This document shows positions 1-8,944 of a stretch of DNA of 64,000 nucleotides, piece after piece. Position numbers and translations under genes: made by a program. The notes beneath the pieces are model-generated. The model was not told the origin of the DNA, ran no database searches, and saw only the letters and a list, made by a program, of their open reading frames with translations. Within the stretch, counting starts at the first letter, position 1, and each line of letters opens with the position of its first letter. The stretch is from contig NZ_BMCS01000001.1 of NCBI RefSeq assembly GCF_014635305.1, forward strand, positions 2,790,001-2,854,000, given 5' to 3'. Source of the DNA: Williamsia phyllosphaerae. GTDB taxonomy: Bacteria > Actinomycetota > Actinomycetes > Mycobacteriales > Mycobacteriaceae.

Positions 1-2
1 CG

Positions 3-1841
3 TCAGCCGGCGAGAGCCACCAGCTCGCGCGAGCGGGCGTGCGCGGTCGCCACGGTCCGGCGCCAGTCGCCCCACCGCGCCGCGGCGGCCACCGGCAGCA
101 TGAACGGCGCTGTGCTGCAGACGATCCGGGATCCCGGTGTGACCAGCCAGGCGTAGACGAGGGCGGCCTCCTCGGCGGCGGCGCCCCGCAACGGTCCCGG
201 CCCGGGGACCACGGTCTCCGCGGCGAGCGCCAACGACTGCGCCACCTGCATCGGTGCGACCCCGCGCGTGGCCACACCCGCGCTGGCGAGTCGGCCGTGG
301 CGGATCACCGCGAGTTCCCATCCGCCGCTGCCGTCCGGTCTCGCGGCGACGAGCTCCGCTATCCGACACAGGGCGGTGAGGCGTTGGCACCGCTCCAACC
401 CGGCGAGGGTGACCGCGAGGCGATCACGCAGCCGCGCAGCGGTCTCGAACATCTCCGCCGACGCCAGCGTGTGCAGCCGGTCGAGCACGGTCCGCAGCGG
501 CGCGTCGTCGTCTCCGGTCATCAGGGCTGTGGCCCGCTCGACGGCCGGGGTGTAGCCGCCGGCGTCGACCGGGGTGTCCGACGCCGCGTGACAGCCACCG
601 ACCGGGCGGCGACCGTCGGCGGTGACCGTGCAGGTGTGGGCCGCGCTCGAGGAGAGTCGACGGGTGCACGACCGCAGGCGGGTGACGGTGGCGATGAGGT
701 CGGCCACCGCGGCGGCGTCTCCGCGGACACGGATCGGCCCGACGGCGACCGTCGTCGGGTTCTGGCTGACCTTGAGGCGGGGGAACGGCTCCTCGGTGAG
801 GCAGACCCACCACCCCCGGTGCGGGGATTTCGACCGACGGTTGTAGGCCGGGGCGTGCGCGGCCAGCAGTCGTAGCTCCCGGACACCCGCCTCGAGGCGA
901 TGAGCACACTCGACGTGATCGATCGAGACCGCCAGCGTCACCATCTCGCGCATCCGGGCGCGGGTCTCCGATCCGGTGAAGTACTGCCGGGTGCGGCGTC
1001 GCAGGTCGACGGCGGTCCCGACGTAGAGGACCTCGCCGGACGGGCCGCGGAACAGGTAGACGCCCGGACGGGCGGGCAGATGGTCGGTCATCTGCCGTTT
1101 GGCGCGCTGCGCGGTGCTCAGCCCCGGCAGGAAGTCGATCAGCTCCCGGTAGCTGTGCACTCCGAGGTTGCCCACCCGCTCGAACAGTGCGTGCATGACC
1201 TCCACGGTGGCCCGTGCGTCGTCGAGGGCGCGGTGCGTGGGAGTGGTGGCGACGGCGAAGTGTCGGGCCAGCGCGGAGAGCTTCACCGTCGGTGCCTCGT
1301 CGCGGGGGAGCACCCTGCGGGCGAGCTTCACCGTGCACAGCACCCGCCGGAACGTCCAGGGGTGCCCGAGCTCCGCCGCCGCCGCCCTCAGGAAGGACAT
1401 GTCGAAGCCGGCGTTGTGCGCGACGAGCACGCAGCCCTGCGCGAACTCGAGGAAGGCGGGCAGCACCTCGTCGATCCGGGGCGCCCGGTACACCATCGCC
1501 TCGGTGATACCGGTGAGCGCAACGATGTGTTGGGGGATGGCCCGTCCCGGGTCGACCAGCGTCGCCAGTTCGCCCAGGATCTCCCCGCCGCGCACCTTGA
1601 CCGCCCCGATCTCGGTGATGCGGTCCGTCGCGGCGCTGCCGCCCGTGGTCTCGAGGTCGACGATCACGAACGTCGTCTCGAACAGTGGGGGATCGAAGCC
1701 GGCGTCGCCGATCGTGTCGAACGACAGCTGGGTGCCGAGTACGGCCGGATCGCTGGCGTCGTCGACGCTCGGCTCGGTGGTGCCCACGAGGCCAGTGGTG
1801 CTGGTGTGAACATCGAGGTCAAGGTGATCAGGGAGACCCAT
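3..1841 (-). CDS. DEDD 3'-5' exonuclease / GIY-YIG nuclease-domain protein (Rv2191-like)
   Basis: A 612-residue protein with two nuclease modules. Residues ~58-225 are a DnaQ/epsilon-like DEDDh exonuclease: VDLETTGG carries the DxE pair D62/E64, AHNAGFD supplies D147, and THRALDDAR supplies H203/D208. Residues ~258-340 are a UvrC-type GIY-YIG domain (GVYLF...VLYVGTA). The C-terminal third resembles the UvrC middle region, with a Cys-bearing stretch and a UVR-like segment. The domain pair and length match M. tuberculosis Rv2191. A role in DNA repair or processing is inferred from the domains; no specific substrate is established. The start chosen is ATG at 1841. No convincing Shine-Dalgarno precedes it, and a GTG 30 nt upstream (1871) is an alternative. 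The frame stays open to 2279, but that extension has no family resemblance. It is divergent from the next gene. Confidence 0.85.
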   Translation of the reverse strand: MGLPDHLDLDVHTSTTGLVGTTEPSVDDASDPAVLGTQLSFDTIGDAGFDPPLFETTFVIVDLETTGGSAATDRITEIGAVKVRGGEILGELATLVDPGRAIPQHIVALTGITEAMVYRAPRIDEVLPAFLEFAQGCVLVAHNAGFDMSFLRAAAAELGHPWTFRRVLCTVKLARRVLPRDEAPTVKLSALARHFAVATTPTHRALDDARATVEVMHALFERVGNLGVHSYRELIDFLPGLSTAQRAKRQMTDHLPARPGVYLFRGPSGEVLYVGTAVDLRRRTRQYFTGSETRARMREMVTLAVSIDHVECAHRLEAGVRELRLLAAHAPAYNRRSKSPHRGWWVCLTEEPFPRLKVSQNPTTVAVGPIRVRGDAAAVADLIATVTRLRSCTRRLSSSAAHTCTVTADGRRPVGGCHAASDTPVDAGGYTPAVERATALMTGDDDAPLRTVLDRLHTLASAEMFETAARLRDRLAVTLAGLERCQRLTALCRIAELVAARPDGSGGWELAVIRHGRLASAGVATRGVAPMQVAQSLALAAETVVPGPGPLRGAAAEEAALVYAWLVTPGSRIVCSTAPFMLPVAAAARWGDWRRTVATAHARSRELVALAG

Positions 1842-2027
1842 GAGGCGAACACTAGTTCGACCGACTGACACGCCTGATTCCCGAGACCTGCGTCGGGACG
1901 TGCGGTTCGACGCCGGTGGGCGTTGTCGGAGGGTGTCGTTAACGTCGCCGACGAGAGCCTCGAGGGCTCGCACCGGGTCCTCGGGCCGGTTGATTCCAGC
2001 AACTTCGTAAATGAGATGGAGATCACA

Positions 2028-2309
2028 ATGCAGCTCGACTGCGGGACCTGCCCAGGCCGTCCCCGTGCCTGCGACGGATGCATGATGACGGTGTTCTTCG
2101 CGGCCCCCACCACCATAAACGGTGCCGATGGCCCGATCGGCGCCGACGCATCCGCAGCCCGAGAGGCCGATCGTCTCCATCTCGCCATCGACGCCTTCGT
2201 CGCGGCCGGGATGGTGGGTGCGTCCGCGCACGACCTGCCCATCGTCCGGGAACACGGTGGTCAGGGAGTCGACGGTCACGAGAACGTGCGCAGACTCCGC
2301 GCGAGTTGA
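2028..2309 (+). CDS. small Cys-rich conserved hypothetical protein
   Basis: A 93-residue protein beginning MQLDCGTCPGRPRACDGCMM, with two CxxC pairs (C5/C8 and C15/C18) at the extreme N-terminus that could hold Zn or an Fe-S cluster. The rest is acidic and helical, ending in an AIDAFVAAGMV-like helix. GGAG at 2018-2021 sits 6 nt before the ATG at 2028 and decides this start over an in-frame ATG at 2016. Proteins of this kind recur in Mycobacteriales beside the exonuclease and NlpC/P60 genes (recollection of the family, not a search). Function unknown. It lies between the divergent exonuclease gene and the c-di-AMP riboswitch. Confidence 0.7.
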   Translation: MQLDCGTCPGRPRACDGCMMTVFFAAPTTINGADGPIGADASAAREADRLHLAIDAFVAAGMVGASAHDLPIVREHGGQGVDGHENVRRLRAS

Positions 2310-2424
2310 GGATTCGAACCACGACGCACCGAAGATGTGTCCCGGTGGACAGATGCGGGCGACGTTTCGTAACCTTTCCGAGACCTTACGGAGTAACCCG
2401 CTTCACAACGGAGCGGATCGTCTG

Positions 2425-2612
2425 GTCGCCGCTCAATCGTCCTGCGGGACGAACCGGGGAACCATCACTTCGGACCACGTCCGATCGGGGTGAATCCCCC
2501 TTGTGCCACGCACCGCCGAAGACCCGGTCATCCGGGGCGAGGCAGCAGGCGCAAGCGGGTAGGGCCACTCTTCCGGCCCGAATCCGACAGCTAACTCGGT
2601 AGGCGGCTGAGG
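2425..2612 (+). ncRNA. c-di-AMP riboswitch (ydaO/yuaA class)
   Basis: The leader of the NlpC/P60 gene carries the hallmark conserved blocks of the ydaO riboswitch in order: CGAACCGGGGAACC (about 2450), GGGGTGAATC (about 2490) and CGAATCCGACAGCTAACTCG with GTAGGC (about 2579-2604). The candidate P1 stem pairs GCCGC (2428-2432) with GCGGC (2603-2607). This class binds cyclic di-AMP and, in actinobacteria, often sits before cell-wall hydrolase genes, usually switching expression off when ligand is high. The RBS GAGGAG at 2621-2626 lies just downstream, so control could be at termination or at translation; I see no clear terminator. Confidence 0.9.
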
Positions 2613-2636
2613 AAGAACTAGAGGAGAACTCGCTTC

Positions 2637-3224
2637 GTGGCGAAACACCGTTTGGAACAGCCGAACTCCGGTCTGAAGACAGCACGCAACGCCGTGGTCA
2701 CCGGCTCGATCGCCCTGGGCACCGTGGCCATGGGAGCCGGCCCGGCACTCGCGGCACCGGTCAACATCCCCGGCATCGGCACCTTCGAGGTCCCCGGCAT
2801 CACCGAGAAGCAGGTGCCGCCGCAGTTCAAGTCCAAGCCGAAGGGACCGCAGACGTCACCGAACCTGTTCGGCAACGTGGGCGCGACCGGCAAGCGCGCC
2901 GCATCGGCTGCGCTGACCCGTATCGGCTCGCCGTATGTCTACGGCGCCGCGGGCCCGACCGCCTTCGACTGCTCCGGACTCGTCTACTGGGCCTACAAGC
3001 AGGCCGGCAAGACCATCCCGCGTGACAGCTACGGCCAGCTCGGTGGCGGCACGCCGGTCGCCAAGAAGGACCTGCGCCCCGGCGACGTGGTCATCTTCCT
3101 CGGCGGATCGCACGCCGGTATCTACATCGGCAACAACAAGATCGTGCATTCCTCCACCGAGGGTGTCCCGGTCCAGAAGGCCAGCCTGGATTCCATGTCC
3201 TTCTACGGCGCACGTCGCTACTGA
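2637..3224 (+). CDS. NlpC/P60 peptidoglycan endopeptidase (secreted)
   Basis: A 195-residue exported cysteine peptidase. Residues 1-39 form a signal peptide (positively charged N-region, hydrophobic core, GPALA-A cleavage). A short linker follows, then a C-terminal NlpC/P60 domain (~85-195) with catalytic C112 (FDCSGLVYWAY), H159 (GSHAGIYIG) and a third polar residue, H171. The family cuts D-Glu-to-mDAP bonds in the peptide stems of peptidoglycan during division and wall remodelling. Start is GTG at 2637 behind GAGGAG. The upstream c-di-AMP riboswitch links expression to second-messenger signalling. The domain is close in sequence to that of the next gene, suggesting an old duplication; the linker here is too short for a regulatory coiled coil. 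Confidence 0.9.
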   Translation: MAKHRLEQPNSGLKTARNAVVTGSIALGTVAMGAGPALAAPVNIPGIGTFEVPGITEKQVPPQFKSKPKGPQTSPNLFGNVGATGKRAASAALTRIGSPYVYGAAGPTAFDCSGLVYWAYKQAGKTIPRDSYGQLGGGTPVAKKDLRPGDVVIFLGGSHAGIYIGNNKIVHSSTEGVPVQKASLDSMSFYGARRY

Positions 3225-3437
3225 CCGTCGGCGTCGATGCGCGACGTCCGATCCGAGATCGTCGGAAACGCCGAGATCGCTCCCCGTCCCGGCATATCCT
3301 TCCGTGGGCGGAGGGGGAGTTCACGCGCCACGATCGTCGATGGTCGGATGGCTGGAGATGTCGGCGGTTCCCGGCAGTGATGGTTTGTCGATGATGTGGG
3401 ATCGGGTGCAGTGGAAGTGGGGATCGACCAAGTGCGT

Positions 3438-4475
3438 GTGAATCGAGCGGCAGTGGTCATGCGACTGCTCACGTCGGTGGTGCTGACCACGCTCGTCATC
3501 GCGCTGGGGTTCGGATCGTCCGCAGGCGCCGACCCCTCGCCCCGCAGCCCCGACCAGCTGCTGACCCGCTACAACTCGCTCGGCCGCGAAGCCGAGAAAT
3601 CCGCCGAGGCCATGCACAACGCGGAGATCCAGCTCGCCGCCGGGCGGCGCGCGGTGTCGGAGTCCAAGGCCGGGGTGGCAGCCGCGACCAAGACTCTCGA
3701 CGGTCTCTCGACCCGGCTCGACGAACTGCAGGGGCGTGTCGACGGCCTCGTCCGCGCCAGCTACCGCGGCGCCCGGGTCAACCGGCTCTACGCCGTTCTC
3801 GTCTCCGACTCCCCGCAGTCGTTGCTCGATCAGATGTCCGGACTCGAGATGGTGTCCCGTCAGACCGTGCGGGACCTCAAGGCCTATCGGACGGCCAGCT
3901 CGGCCGCGACGAAGGCGCGTGACGCGGCCACGGCCGCGGGTCGCAGAGCAGCTGACGCCGTCGCCGCCGTCGACAAGCGCCGCGCGGACCTCCAGTCCAA
4001 GCAGAGTGATCTGCAGCTGCAGATAGTCCAGGTCAAGGCGGTGTACGAGTCCCTCACCGGGAAGCAGCTCGCCGCTCTGCGGGGCCCTGTGATCGATTTC
4101 GATGCGTCGTTGGTGGCCAAGGGAACCGCGGCCGAGGCAGTGGCCGTCTCGGCGGCGCTCACCCGCATCGGCGATCCGTACGTCTGGGGTGCCACCGGGC
4201 CGGGACAGTTCGACTGCTCCGGCCTGATGGTGTGGGCGTACAAGCAGGCGGGCAAGGTCCTCCCCCGATCCAGTGAGGCGCAGCTCGCCGGCGGAACACC
4301 CGTGGCGCGTGACGACCTGAAGCCAGGTGACCTGGTGATCTACTACGCGGACGCCAGTCACGTCGGGATGTACATCGGCGACGGTTACGTGGTGCACGCA
4401 TCCACGTTCGGTGTCCCGGTCAAGGTCGCCCCGCTCGACGAGGCGGGGCCCTACAAGTCCGCCCGGCGATACTGA
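3438..4475 (+). CDS. ripC: NlpC/P60 endopeptidase with coiled-coil domain (RipC/Rv2190c-like)
   Basis: A 345-residue secreted protein. It has a signal peptide (~1-31, cleavage near GSSAGA-D), a long coiled-coil region (~36-215, repeated EAEKSAEAMHNAEIQLA-type heptads), then an NlpC/P60 domain (~233-345) with C260 (FDCSGLMVWAY), H308 (ASHVGMYIG) and H320. The architecture matches mycobacterial RipC, where the coiled coil is thought to hold the hydrolase inactive until FtsEX engages it; that regulation is from the family, not visible here. Several in-frame GTGs (3411, 3417, 3432, 3438) could start it. 3438 gives the best signal peptide. The gap of 213 bp from the previous gene shows no feature I can name. 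The stop is 2 nt before the next start, so this gene and the next two are probably co-transcribed. Confidence 0.87.
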   Translation: MNRAAVVMRLLTSVVLTTLVIALGFGSSAGADPSPRSPDQLLTRYNSLGREAEKSAEAMHNAEIQLAAGRRAVSESKAGVAAATKTLDGLSTRLDELQGRVDGLVRASYRGARVNRLYAVLVSDSPQSLLDQMSGLEMVSRQTVRDLKAYRTASSAATKARDAATAAGRRAADAVAAVDKRRADLQSKQSDLQLQIVQVKAVYESLTGKQLAALRGPVIDFDASLVAKGTAAEAVAVSAALTRIGDPYVWGATGPGQFDCSGLMVWAYKQAGKVLPRSSEAQLAGGTPVARDDLKPGDLVIYYADASHVGMYIGDGYVVHASTFGVPVKVAPLDEAGPYKSARRY

Positions 4476-4477
4476 CC

Positions 4478-5845
4478 GTGCGGTCCGGGTTCCCTCGGTC
4501 GACGCGATCGGCCCGGCGGTTGCGCATGCGTCTCGTCGCCGTCGGCATGGTCGCCGCCACGGTGACCCTCGCGGGCTGCGGGTCGTCGGCGGAACCGGAC
4601 GCGGGGCCCACCTCGCAGGCCAACGTCTACGAGGACCAGCGCGAGTCCTCGGTCCTCGCCACCCTCGACAAGCTCACCACCGCTCAGCGCGCGGGTGACA
4701 CCGCCGCGGTCGACGCACTCGTCGATCCCGCGGCCACACCGGAGTTCCGGGCGTCGCTCGAGCAGCAGACCATCAACGTCCAGGCCGCCGGCATGGCGAC
4801 GTTCCGGTACCGGATCGATCGGACGACGGCCCTCGGCGAGGTCCTCGTGCCCACCGACCTCCAGACGCGTCTGGATGACGAGGGCAGCTCCGATTCATGG
4901 ATCGCACCGGTCGGGTTGCAGTACGCGCTCGCCGGTGTCGACGAACCACCCGTCGATGTCGTCCGACCTCTGGTCCTGGCCCGCTACGACGACAGCTGGA
5001 AGGTCGTCGGCGACGCCGGGCCCATCCAGGGTGAACCGGCGCCCACCCCCCAGTTCTGGGACTTCCCGGGTGTCCGGGCGACGCGCGCGGCCACCGCGGG
5101 CGGCGAGTCGGTCGTCCTCGGATACCCGGACAGCGCTGCGTTGGCCACCCGACTGACGGCGTCGTTGCCCGGTGCCGTGGCGGCGGTGAGCGCTTTCTGG
5201 GGCACGCAGTGGCCCCAGCGCGCGGTGCTGATCGCGACCGACTCGAACTCTGCGTTCGCGGCCCTGTCGGGCAGTGTGGGAGCCGACTCGAGCGCGGCCG
5301 CCGCCGCGACGGTCTCCGCGTCCGCCGATGCGGTCGACGGGTTCACCGAGGGGCAGCGGATCGTGTTCACCCCGGGATCGGTGACCGGACTGGCCGGTCC
5401 CGCTCTCGACGTGGTGCTGCGCCATGAGATGACCCACGTCGCGGCCCGCACCAAGACCGCGCCCACCTCGGCCAAATGGGTCACCGAAGGGGTGGCGGAA
5501 TACGTGGGGCGCAAGGGCACCTACCGGCGTCTGTCCGACGCCGCTCCCGACTTCGCGGCACAGGTCGCCGCCGGGGGCGCCCCTGCCGCGCTGCCGACCG
5601 ACGCGGCCTTCACGGTCTCCGGTCCACAGGCGCCGATCGCGTATCAGAGCGCCTGGTCGTTCGCCGCCTACGTCGCGGGTGAATACGGCGACGCGAAGCT
5701 CCGTTCGCTCTACCTGGCCCTCGCCACCGGCCCCAGCACCGCGGCCGCGCAGGCCGCCGCGATGCAGTCTCAACTCGGTGCGCCCGGTTCCACGGTGCTG
5801 GCGGGATGGCGGACGTGGTTGACCGAGCAGGTTCGCCTATCGTGA
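4478..5845 (+). CDS. lipoprotein with HExxH metallopeptidase motif
   Basis: A 455-residue protein starting at GTG 4478, two bases after the ripC stop. The basic N-region and hydrophobic core end in a lipobox TLAGC (lipidated C34). Residues ~45-200 look like a NTF2/SnoaL-type domain. The C-terminal half contains HEMTH (316-320) followed by WVTEGVAEY with E337, the spacing of a gluzincin zinc peptidase (peptidase MA-like group). It is therefore predicted to be an outer-face, membrane-anchored metalloprotease. Substrate unknown. The context, immediately after a peptidoglycan hydrolase and overlapping or abutting pimB', suggests wall maturation, possibly processing of exported enzymes. That is inference. 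Confidence 0.8.
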   Translation: MRSGFPRSTRSARRLRMRLVAVGMVAATVTLAGCGSSAEPDAGPTSQANVYEDQRESSVLATLDKLTTAQRAGDTAAVDALVDPAATPEFRASLEQQTINVQAAGMATFRYRIDRTTALGEVLVPTDLQTRLDDEGSSDSWIAPVGLQYALAGVDEPPVDVVRPLVLARYDDSWKVVGDAGPIQGEPAPTPQFWDFPGVRATRAATAGGESVVLGYPDSAALATRLTASLPGAVAAVSAFWGTQWPQRAVLIATDSNSAFAALSGSVGADSSAAAAATVSASADAVDGFTEGQRIVFTPGSVTGLAGPALDVVLRHEMTHVAARTKTAPTSAKWVTEGVAEYVGRKGTYRRLSDAAPDFAAQVAAGGAPAALPTDAAFTVSGPQAPIAYQSAWSFAAYVAGEYGDAKLRSLYLALATGPSTAAAQAAAMQSQLGAPGSTVLAGWRTWLTEQVRLS

Positions 5846-5853
5846 CTCCGGTG

Positions 5854-6972
5854 ATGCACCGGACGTTGTTGATCACCAACGATTTTCCGCCGCGCCCCGG
5901 CGGAATCCAGTCGTATCTGCAGAATCTGGTCGACCGACTCCCCGCCGGGCAGATCACCGTCTATGCACCCCGTTGGCGTGGGGACGCCGCCTTCGACAGC
6001 GCGCAACCCTATGAGGTCGTCCGCCACCGCACGGGACTGATGCTCCCCACCCCGTTCGTCGCACGCCGTGCCGCTGCGCTCGTGCGTTCCCACGCCATCG
6101 ACACCGTCTGGTTCGGCGCGGCCGCACCGCTCGCGGTGCTCGCCCCCGCGGTGCGGGCGGCGGGGGCGCGTCGCGTGGTGGCCAGTACCCACGGTCACGA
6201 GGTGGGATGGTCCATGCTGCCCGCGGCCCGCCAGACCCTGCGACACATCGGCACCCATGCCGACGTGGTCACGTTCGTCAGCACCTACACCCGTGGACGG
6301 TTCGCCGCCGCCTTCGGGGCCGATGCCGCACTCGAGCATGTGCCACCGGGTGTGGACACCGTGCGCTTCGCCCCGAACCCGGACTCACGCAACCGGATCC
6401 GGGAGCGGCATGATCTCGGCGACGCCCCGGTGATCCTGTGTCTGTCGCGACTGGTGCCCCGCAAGGGGCAGGACGTGTTGATCGACGCCCTTCCCGCGAT
6501 TCGGGAGCGGGTCCCGGGCGCCCGGTTGCTCATCGTCGGAGGTGGGCCGTATCGCGAGGAGTTGCAACGACGCGCGCTGCACGCAGGCGTCGCCGATCAC
6601 GTCATCCTGACCGGCTCGGTCGACTCGGACGACGTACCGGCGTACCACGCGGCCGCCGACGTCTTCGCCATGCCCGCGCGCACCCGCGGACGCGGGCTCG
6701 ACGTCGAGGGGTTCGGCATCGTCTACCTCGAGGCCTCGGCCAGTGGGATACCGGTGGTCGCCGGAACATCCGGCGGTGCGCCGGAGACCGTGCGCCGCGG
6801 GGTGACCGGTGAGGTCGTCGACGGACGCGACGTCGCCGCGGTCGCAGGCACCGTCGCCGACATCCTCGCCGACCCCGCTCGCGCCGCAGCCATGGGTGCG
6901 GCCGGGCGCGAGTGGGTCGTCGAGAACTGGCAGTGGCGGTCGATGGCCCGACGGCTCGCGACCCTGCTGTAG
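5854..6972 (+). CDS. pimB: phosphatidylinositol mannoside mannosyltransferase PimB'
   Basis: A GT-B (GT4) glycosyltransferase of 372 residues. The N-terminal LLITNDFPPRPGGIQSYL is typical of Rv2188c/PimB'. The C-terminal nucleotide-sugar half carries LSRLVPRKGQDVL, GGGPY and the EX7E-type segment EGFGIVYLEASASG. It transfers mannose from GDP-mannose to the inositol 6-position of (acyl-)PIM1 to give PIM2, at the cytoplasmic membrane face. ATG 5854 aligns with the family start. GTG 5842, overlapping the preceding TGA, is the alternative. It converges with fadD15, as in M. tuberculosis. Confidence 0.92.
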   Translation: MHRTLLITNDFPPRPGGIQSYLQNLVDRLPAGQITVYAPRWRGDAAFDSAQPYEVVRHRTGLMLPTPFVARRAAALVRSHAIDTVWFGAAAPLAVLAPAVRAAGARRVVASTHGHEVGWSMLPAARQTLRHIGTHADVVTFVSTYTRGRFAAAFGADAALEHVPPGVDTVRFAPNPDSRNRIRERHDLGDAPVILCLSRLVPRKGQDVLIDALPAIRERVPGARLLIVGGGPYREELQRRALHAGVADHVILTGSVDSDDVPAYHAAADVFAMPARTRGRGLDVEGFGIVYLEASASGIPVVAGTSGGAPETVRRGVTGEVVDGRDVAAVAGTVADILADPARAAAMGAAGREWVVENWQWRSMARRLATLL

Positions 6973-6984
6973 CGCAGGGGAGAC

Positions 6985-8793
6985 TCAGCGGCCGTACAGC
7001 GCCTCTATCTCGTCGGAGAACTTGTCGGTGATGACCGATCGCTTCATCTTCATCGTGGGGGTCATCTCGCCGGAGGACTCGGTGAAGTCCTCGGGCAGGA
7101 TCCGGAACTTCTTGACACCCTCGGCGTGGGACACGGTGCGGTTGGCCTTCTCGACCGCCGCCGAGATGACCTCGCGCAGATCGGGATCGTCGACGAGGTC
7201 GGCGACCTGCGCCGAGTCCGACTTGCCCGCACCGGACTTCCACTTCGAGAACTCGTCCGGGTCGATCGTGACGAGCGCTCCGATGAACGGGCGACCGTCG
7301 CCCACCAGCATCGCCTGTGACACCAGTGGTTCCGAGCGCATCGCGTCCTCGATGCCGGCGGGGGAGACGTTCTTGCCGCCCGCGGTGACGATGAGTTCCT
7401 TCTTGCGGCCGCTGATGGTGATGTAGCCGTCGTCGTCGACGCTGCCGAGGTCGCCGGTGTGGAACCATCCGTCGGTCAGCGCCTCGTCGGTGGCCTCCTG
7501 GTTTCGCCAGTAGCCGTCGAAGACGACGCCGCCGGACAGCATGACCTCGCCATCCTCGGCGATGCGTACGGTGTTGCCGCCCAACGGCTTCCCAACGGTA
7601 CCGATGCGCTGCGCGTCGGGTGTGTTGACCGAGAACGCCGCGGTCGTCTCGGTCAGTCCGTAGCCTTCGCAGATCGGCACACCCATACCGCGGTAGAAGT
7701 GCCCCAGACGTTCCCCGAGCGGCGCACCGCCGGAGATGGCCAGGCGACACCGTCCGCCGAGGGCGTCGCGGAGCTTGGAGTAGACGAGCCGGTCGAACGC
7801 GGCGTGCCGGCCCCGCAGGAGGAGTCCCGGGCCCCCGTTGTCGAGGGCGCGGCTGTACTCGACGGCGGTGTCGGCCGCGGCGTCGAAGAGCTTCTCGCGT
7901 GGCCCGCCCCCGGAGTTCTGGCGCGCGGTGTTGTAGACCTTCTCGAACACGCGGGGCACCGACAGGATGAAGTCGGGACGGAATTCGCCGAAGTGCGCCA
8001 CCAACTTCGGGATGTCGCTGGTGAAGCCCACTTCGGTGCCGCTCTGGATCGCGACGATCGTGATGGCGCGCGCCAACACATGGGCCATCGGCAGGAACAT
8101 CAGGGTCCGCGAGCCGGGTTGGAGCAGTTCGCGCAGATCGGACTGCAGGACCGCCGCGGTCTCGCTGAGCAGGTTCGAGTGGGTCAGCATGCAGCCCTTG
8201 GGTCGACCGGTCGTCCCCGAGGTGTAGATCAGGGTGGCCGGATCCGACGAGGTGACACCGGATCGGCGCGCGGTGATCTCGTCGGCGTCGACATCGGCGC
8301 CCTGCTCGGTGAGCTCGGCGACCGCACCGTCGGAACCGGCGGGCCCGTCGATCTGATAGATCCGACGCACCGAGGACAGGCCGTGCTCGAGATCCTCCAC
8401 GATGGAACGGTGCTCGTCGTTCTCGATGATCAGGGCGGTCGCCTCGGAGTCCTGCAGGATCCAGTCGATCTGTCCGCCCGAGGACGAGTCGTAGATGGGC
8501 ACCGTCACCGCGCCCGCCGACCAGATGGCGAAGTCGATGATGGACCACTCCGGCCGCGTCGACGACAGCAGCGCGACCCGATCGCCGGCTGCCACGCCCT
8601 GTGCGACAAGGCCTTTGGCCACGGCATCGATCTGCGCGGTCAGATCCTTCGCCGTCAGCGGCTTCCAGTCGGACCCGTCGGCGACCCGAAACACCACCTG
8701 GTCGGGATCTTTCCCGGCGATGTCGACGATGATGTTTCCGCAGTGGTCATCCGGGCTGATCTCGAATGTCGCGGGCACGCTGTGTTCGCGCAT
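6985..8793 (-). CDS. fadD15: long-chain fatty-acid-CoA ligase (FadD15)
   Basis: A 602-residue adenylate-forming enzyme, the same size as M. tuberculosis FadD15. It has the AMP-binding signature LIYTSGTTGRPKG (~205), GYGLTETTA, and HTGDLG ... ISGRKKELIVTAGGKNVSP near the C-terminal subdomain with the catalytic Lys. It activates long-chain fatty acids to acyl-CoA, for lipid turnover or envelope lipid building. The start is ATG 8793, preceded by GGAGG with a 5-nt spacer; the upstream ATG at 8805 lacks this. Convergent to pimB', 12 bp apart. Confidence 0.93.
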   Translation of the reverse strand: MREHSVPATFEISPDDHCGNIIVDIAGKDPDQVVFRVADGSDWKPLTAKDLTAQIDAVAKGLVAQGVAAGDRVALLSSTRPEWSIIDFAIWSAGAVTVPIYDSSSGGQIDWILQDSEATALIIENDEHRSIVEDLEHGLSSVRRIYQIDGPAGSDGAVAELTEQGADVDADEITARRSGVTSSDPATLIYTSGTTGRPKGCMLTHSNLLSETAAVLQSDLRELLQPGSRTLMFLPMAHVLARAITIVAIQSGTEVGFTSDIPKLVAHFGEFRPDFILSVPRVFEKVYNTARQNSGGGPREKLFDAAADTAVEYSRALDNGGPGLLLRGRHAAFDRLVYSKLRDALGGRCRLAISGGAPLGERLGHFYRGMGVPICEGYGLTETTAAFSVNTPDAQRIGTVGKPLGGNTVRIAEDGEVMLSGGVVFDGYWRNQEATDEALTDGWFHTGDLGSVDDDGYITISGRKKELIVTAGGKNVSPAGIEDAMRSEPLVSQAMLVGDGRPFIGALVTIDPDEFSKWKSGAGKSDSAQVADLVDDPDLREVISAAVEKANRTVSHAEGVKKFRILPEDFTESSGEMTPTMKMKRSVITDKFSDEIEALYGR

Positions 8794-8944
8794 GCCGACC
8801 TCCATGGTTGCGATGGCAGACAGGCCGCGATCGGCCCTGACCGCAAGCCTAAGCCTCGCCGGGGTGCCACCGGGGCGAGGTGGACGACGCCGGTCGCCGC
8901 GGGAGCGTGTACGACGCGGACGGTCGGTGTGTGAAGCTAGTGCG

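Noticed and set aside
2305..2330. tRNA-like T-arm GGTTCGAATCC on the minus strand
   Set aside because: The flanking 5-bp T stem does not pair, and no acceptor, D or anticodon arms can be drawn around it.
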